Shown here: in pieces, positions 6,247-9,050 of the stretch
How the letters are laid out: each line of letters starts with the position of its first letter
Numbering within the stretch: the first letter of the stretch is position 1
DNA from: Gammaproteobacteria bacterium
Lineage (GTDB): Bacteria; Pseudomonadota; Gammaproteobacteria; Steroidobacterales; JABDKV01
Direction of reading: 5' to 3'
NCBI GenBank assembly: GCA_029862285.1
Contig: JAOTXR010000053.1
Span: 1 to 9,050, forward strand
Length of the DNA: 9,050 nt
Translations under genes and position numbers: made by a program
The notes under the pieces: generated by a model
Told to the model about the DNA's origin: nothing
What the model saw: the letters and a program-made list of their open reading frames with translations, nothing else
Databases searched by the model: none

Positions 6247-6311
6247 GGTATTACAGCTTTCCTCAATACAGGTCATTGCAACGTCCTGAACGGCTAAAGC
6301 GCGGAGCCAAC

Positions 6312-8342
6312 CTATGGCAGGCAACCCGAAGTGGCATTCCGATTGGCAGCTGGTCCGGGTGGCGTCAGAAAAAAGTCTTTCATGATCGTAACGTCAAGAA
6401 AGCCGATAAAATTGTCGTGGTCGAAATCAGCATCGCTATTCCAATTGGCCGAAGTCGGATCTGTCAGAAATGCCTGCTTGATTGCGGCTACATCGAAGAA
6501 ATCGACCGTACAGTCATTGGCCGGCACACCATCGACTCCGACTATGTCCGGGTCACAAATATTTCCGACTCCGTCACTATTGGAATCGTACTGATCGATA
6601 TTCTCAACAAACAGGCAGTTGTCTGCTGCATCGAATAAGCCGTCGCTATCAGAATCGTCGCAAACGTCGCCCTCGCCATCCGCATTCACATCCTCCTGCC
6701 CCGGATTGAACTGGTCCGGACAATTATCACCAGGATTTGGTATGCCATCCCCATCGAACGGCTCAATCTCTATAAACCATCTGAAGAAGAACTGTTGGTT
6801 CTCGCCGGTATAGGTACTTGTCAATTGGTCCACTGCCAGGAACACGACATTGAATTCGCCGCTCTCGACGGGAATGCCACTGAGTACTCCGGTCTCCTCA
6901 TCGAGACTCAATCCATCTGGCGGCAATCCGGCATGCCTGTTCCACGCGACCTGGCCACCACTACCTCCCCATGAGAGAAACTGCCCATGAAAAGGCTCAT
7001 TGATACTGCCCGGTGGCGGCCCCAGATTTATTACCGAGAAACCGCGTCTGCCAGCAAGACTCTCTGCCAAAGACTGACGCATTGTCGAATAGGCAGGGTC
7101 GGTGTGCATGCTGTCCAATTCAAACGGATCGGCCTGAAGGTCATAGAGCTCGGCTTCACCGGATGGATACTCGACGTATTTCCAGTTTCCGGATGCGTCT
7201 ACCCTTCTCAACCCAGACCACATATTGCGCGGTGTAATTAATCCCGAAAGACCATAAGTCTGAACGTGCAATTCTGTTCTCCACGGGGCCTGTGGGTCTG
7301 ACAGGAGCGGCCATAAACTCAGCCCATCCGATGACACAGGAATCCCGGAGAGATCGATTATTGTGGCTGCGATATCCAGATTCTCGACCGCAAGTTTTTC
7401 TTCAACACGTGGAACCAATCCGTCCGCTCTGACTACGAGAGGCACTCTGATTGATTCTTCATACGGCAGATTCTTTTCAAACAAACCATGCTCGCCCCAC
7501 ATGAAACCATTATCCGACGTAAAAAATATGATCGTACTTTCCAGCTTGCCATTTGCCTCCAACCAGACGACAACATCGCCAACCAGCCTGTCTACTCCCT
7601 GCAAGGTCCTGAGCTGGTCGCGATGAAACTCATCCTGTTCGTCGATGTTATTGAAACGGCCCCGATTATATGGAAAGTGACCAAAATTCACCCAGTCCGG
7701 TTTATCGCTGAAGTCGCTTTCGCCATGCCCACGCTCACGAAACGTAAAGTCGGAAAACCGGCTGCTGTCCTCGGCGGCGGGAATCGCCGGGTAGTGAGGC
7801 GCGTACGGAGCGACATACAGAAAAAACGGATCATTGGCATTGGCAGAAAGAAACTCGATTGCCTGTGCCGATAACAAATCGTTATCGAAGGTTTGTGCCG
7901 GCTTGAATGTCGTCCAGCCCGGCGGGTAATAAAGCTGTGCTTCGGGCCGATCGTAGTCATACCCATTCAGGTATTTGCCCAGCATTGCCGTTCGATAGCC
8001 AGCGGCCGACAATATCGGGGCCAGGGCATTAACGTCTGCGAAATTTTCGAAACCACCATTACGCCAGGTGGGTGTCAGAACACCGCTGTTTTGCGGCAAA
8101 TATCCTCCTGACAGGAAACTACCCCGGGAAGGGCAACAGGAAGGTGTGGTTACGTATGCATTCTCGAACATAACCCCCTTATCTACCAATTCAGAAGTCA
8201 CAATCGGCATCGACCACAATGAGTCAAATCGCTGATCGTCAGTTACGATGACTACAAAATTAGTCGGTACGGCGTACGCGGATTCCAGCAACGCGTGATT
8301 GGCAAATACGATCGCGCAAAAGATGAACAAATTGAAGCGCAT
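6312..8342 (-). CDS. Secreted multi-domain sulfatase (GlcNAc-6-sulfatase-like) with Ig-like, TSP3 and dockerin-like modules
   Basis: A 676-residue protein counted from the ATG at 8342, chosen over the GTG at 8354 because GAGAG lies 5 nt before it. A signal peptide ends near AYA (24). Residues ~27-430 form the sulfatase domain: VTDDQR (Asp35, Asp36), signature C69-C-P-S-R73 with Cys69 as the formylglycine precursor, GKYLNGY (Lys123), APYAPHYP (His183), TSDNGFMWGEHG (Asp277, Asn278, His285) and Lys290. The CCPSR, GKYLN and YEESIRVPLVVR pattern is that of GNS-type N-acetylglucosamine-6-sulfatases (S1_11-like). Residues ~440-510 resemble a putative-Ig (He_PIG) domain, with LPPDGLSLDEETGVLSGIP. 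Residues ~528-600 are TSP3-type calcium repeats with paired Cys. Residues ~605-660 hold two dockerin-like F-hand repeats (DFFDVAAIKQAFLTDP and DHDNFIGFLDVTIMKDFF). No PEP-CTERM tag or terminal membrane helix follows. First gene of the cluster. Sulfate-ester hydrolysis is secure; the glycan is inferred. Confidence 0.94.
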   Translation of the reverse strand: MRFNLFIFCAIVFANHALLESAYAVPTNFVVIVTDDQRFDSLWSMPIVTSELVDKGVMFENAYVTTPSCCPSRGSFLSGGYLPQNSGVLTPTWRNGGFENFADVNALAPILSAAGYRTAMLGKYLNGYDYDRPEAQLYYPPGWTTFKPAQTFDNDLLSAQAIEFLSANANDPFFLYVAPYAPHYPAIPAAEDSSRFSDFTFRERGHGESDFSDKPDWVNFGHFPYNRGRFNNIDEQDEFHRDQLRTLQGVDRLVGDVVVWLEANGKLESTIIFFTSDNGFMWGEHGLFEKNLPYEESIRVPLVVRADGLVPRVEEKLAVENLDIAATIIDLSGIPVSSDGLSLWPLLSDPQAPWRTELHVQTYGLSGLITPRNMWSGLRRVDASGNWKYVEYPSGEAELYDLQADPFELDSMHTDPAYSTMRQSLAESLAGRRGFSVINLGPPPGSINEPFHGQFLSWGGSGGQVAWNRHAGLPPDGLSLDEETGVLSGIPVESGEFNVVFLAVDQLTSTYTGENQQFFFRWFIEIEPFDGDGIPNPGDNCPDQFNPGQEDVNADGEGDVCDDSDSDGLFDAADNCLFVENIDQYDSNSDGVGNICDPDIVGVDGVPANDCTVDFFDVAAIKQAFLTDPTSANWNSDADFDHDNFIGFLDVTIMKDFFLTPPGPAANRNATSGCLP

Positions 8343-8358
8343 TTTGACTCTCACGTTA

Positions 8359-8388
8359 TTATGCAGGCCGTTTTTTATTTACGCAGGC
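8359..8388. repeat. Pair of 10-bp direct repeats in the sulfatase leader
   Basis: TTATGCAGGC (8359-8368) and TTACGCAGGC (8379-8388) differ at one base and their starts are exactly 20 bp apart, about two helical turns. They lie between the predicted transcription start and the ATG at 8342. They may be tandem protein-binding half sites; chance is not excluded. Confidence 0.35.
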
Positions 8389-8407
8389 TTCGCAGTTAGT
8401 GCAGATA

Positions 8408-8435
8408 AATATACCCTGCATCAGCAGTGATGCAA
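8408..8435 (-). promoter_or_regulatory. Candidate promoter of the sulfatase cluster with an internal palindrome
   Basis: On the minus strand -35 TTGCAT (8430-8435, partial match) and -10 TATATT (8408-8413, 5 of 6) are 16 bp apart, predicting a start near 8401 and a leader of about 60 nt. The spacer overlaps a perfect palindrome, TGCATCAGCAGTGATGCA at 8417-8434, which would place a bound regulator directly over the polymerase site. Confidence 0.55.
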
Positions 8436-8500
8436 CAAAACGGCTATTCGAGCCCCCGCAAACGCGTTTTTTCTACTATCCAGAGCCTGGCATGCGCGTT

Positions 8501-8528
8501 ATGACAAGTAGAAAACAAGGACTATAAT
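8501..8528 (+). promoter_or_regulatory. Strong sigma70 promoter for the PhyH-family gene
   Basis: -35 ATGACA (8501-8506, 5 of 6) and a perfect -10 TATAAT (8523-8528) with a 16-bp spacer. The predicted start near 8535 leaves a leader of about 45 nt. It diverges from the sulfatase-cluster promoter; the two -35 elements are about 65 bp apart. Confidence 0.75.
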
Positions 8529-8579
8529 CGAGTCGCTACTGATTGATGTTGACTGGATTTGGAGTGGAACACATTGACA

Positions 8580-9050
8580 ATGCAACGTGCTGCATCGACA
8601 AAATCGTTGTTGACCGATGAACAGCTGGATCACTACCGAACCCAGGGTTTCGTGGTGCTCGAAAAAGCGCTCGCCCAGCCTGCGCTCGATGCAATCAGAA
8701 AAGCCGCACTCGACATCGTGCATGACTTCGATACCGGCAAGCCATTTTCGGTGTTTTCAACCAAAGACCGCGACCGCGGTCGAGATCGTTATTTCCTGGA
8801 ATCCGCCGAGGCAGTGCATTGTTTTCTGGAAGAAGACGCACTTGATGCAAATGGCACACTGCTCAAACCGAAACATCTGGCTATCAACAAGATCGGTCAC
8901 GCCATGCACGACCTGGTGCCCGCATTCACCGAATTCTGCCGTCACCCGATATTCACCGCCATCTTGCACGACCTGGGTATGACACCGGCCCTGCTGTGGC
9001 AATCCATGTACATATTCAAGCAACCCCGTATAGGCGGCGAGGTTCGCTGG
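8580..9050 (+). CDS. Phytanoyl-CoA dioxygenase (PhyH) family protein, PHYHD1-like (partial, C-terminus cut by window edge)
   Basis: An open frame of 157 codons from ATG at 8580 to the right edge. Family members are Fe(II)/2-oxoglutarate-dependent oxygenases that hydroxylate small or lipid-like substrates. The N-terminus reads LTDEQLDHYRTQGFVVLEKA, the typical PhyH opening. Further on, YFLESAEAVHCFLEEDALD (near 76-94), LAINKIGHAMHDL (near 106-118) and QSMYIFKQPRIGGEV (near 141-155) closely resemble human PHYHD1 as I recall it. The HxD iron motif should begin one or two residues beyond the edge, so catalytic competence cannot be judged here. GGAG at 8561-8564 is 15 nt from the ATG but 9 nt from an in-frame TTG at 8574, so the true start may be two codons earlier. 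No signal peptide; probably cytoplasmic. It is transcribed away from the sulfatase cluster, and a shared function is not evident. Confidence 0.9.
   Translation, partial: MQRAASTKSLLTDEQLDHYRTQGFVVLEKALAQPALDAIRKAALDIVHDFDTGKPFSVFSTKDRDRGRDRYFLESAEAVHCFLEEDALDANGTLLKPKHLAINKIGHAMHDLVPAFTEFCRHPIFTAILHDLGMTPALLWQSMYIFKQPRIGGEVRW

Noticed and set aside
8343..8354. GTG at 8354 as start of the large sulfatase
   Set aside because: No ribosome site precedes it, while GAGAG is well spaced before the in-frame ATG at 8342. Both leave the signal peptide intact, so this is a preference and not a certainty.

Overview
The window looks like chromosomal DNA from an environmental, probably marine, gammaproteobacterium. 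Support comes from a PEP-CTERM/exosortase-type protein, two formylglycine sulfatases, calcium-binding thrombospondin type 3 (TSP3) and dockerin-like modules on exported proteins, an OmpA-family porin and a PHYHD1-like dioxygenase. Assignment is from gene content only. No rRNA, tRNA, CRISPR array, insertion sequence or phage gene was found.

Layout, right to left (all genes but the last-named lie on the minus strand). Positions 8342-4211 hold a compact three-gene cluster: a long GlcNAc-6-sulfatase-like protein with Ig-like, TSP3 and dockerin modules; a shorter arylsulfatase/GALNS-like sulfatase; and a small PEP-CTERM protein. Its promoter near 8408-8435 has a perfect 7-4-7 palindrome exactly between the -35 and -10. 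After a 307-bp gap come an OmpA-family outer-membrane protein (3903-2614) and a small VanZ-family membrane protein (2534-2157). A short secreted protein of unknown function (2028-1660) has its own promoter and a clear intrinsic terminator at 1474-1496. Positions 1251-<1 hold a two-gene unit: an Hcp-fold protein with a Sec signal peptide, followed 15 nt later by a secreted protein with TSP3 and dockerin-like modules that runs off the left edge. Divergent on the plus strand at the right edge is the start of a phytanoyl-CoA dioxygenase (PhyH) family gene (8580->9050) behind a near-consensus sigma70 promoter.

Almost everything encoded here is exported: at least seven of the nine proteins have or probably have signal peptides. 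The likely theme is a cell-surface or secreted apparatus for desulfating sulfated polysaccharide. The two sulfatases, from different subfamilies, would be held at the surface or in matrix by calcium-dependent modules, with the PEP-CTERM protein as a partner handled by exosortase. The dockerin-like C-terminal module of the large sulfatase recurs at the other end of the window in the protein encoded with the exported Hcp-like protein. This hints at a shared assembly or attachment mechanism. That link is inference; no cohesin, exosortase, T6SS component or sulfatase-maturing enzyme is in the window.
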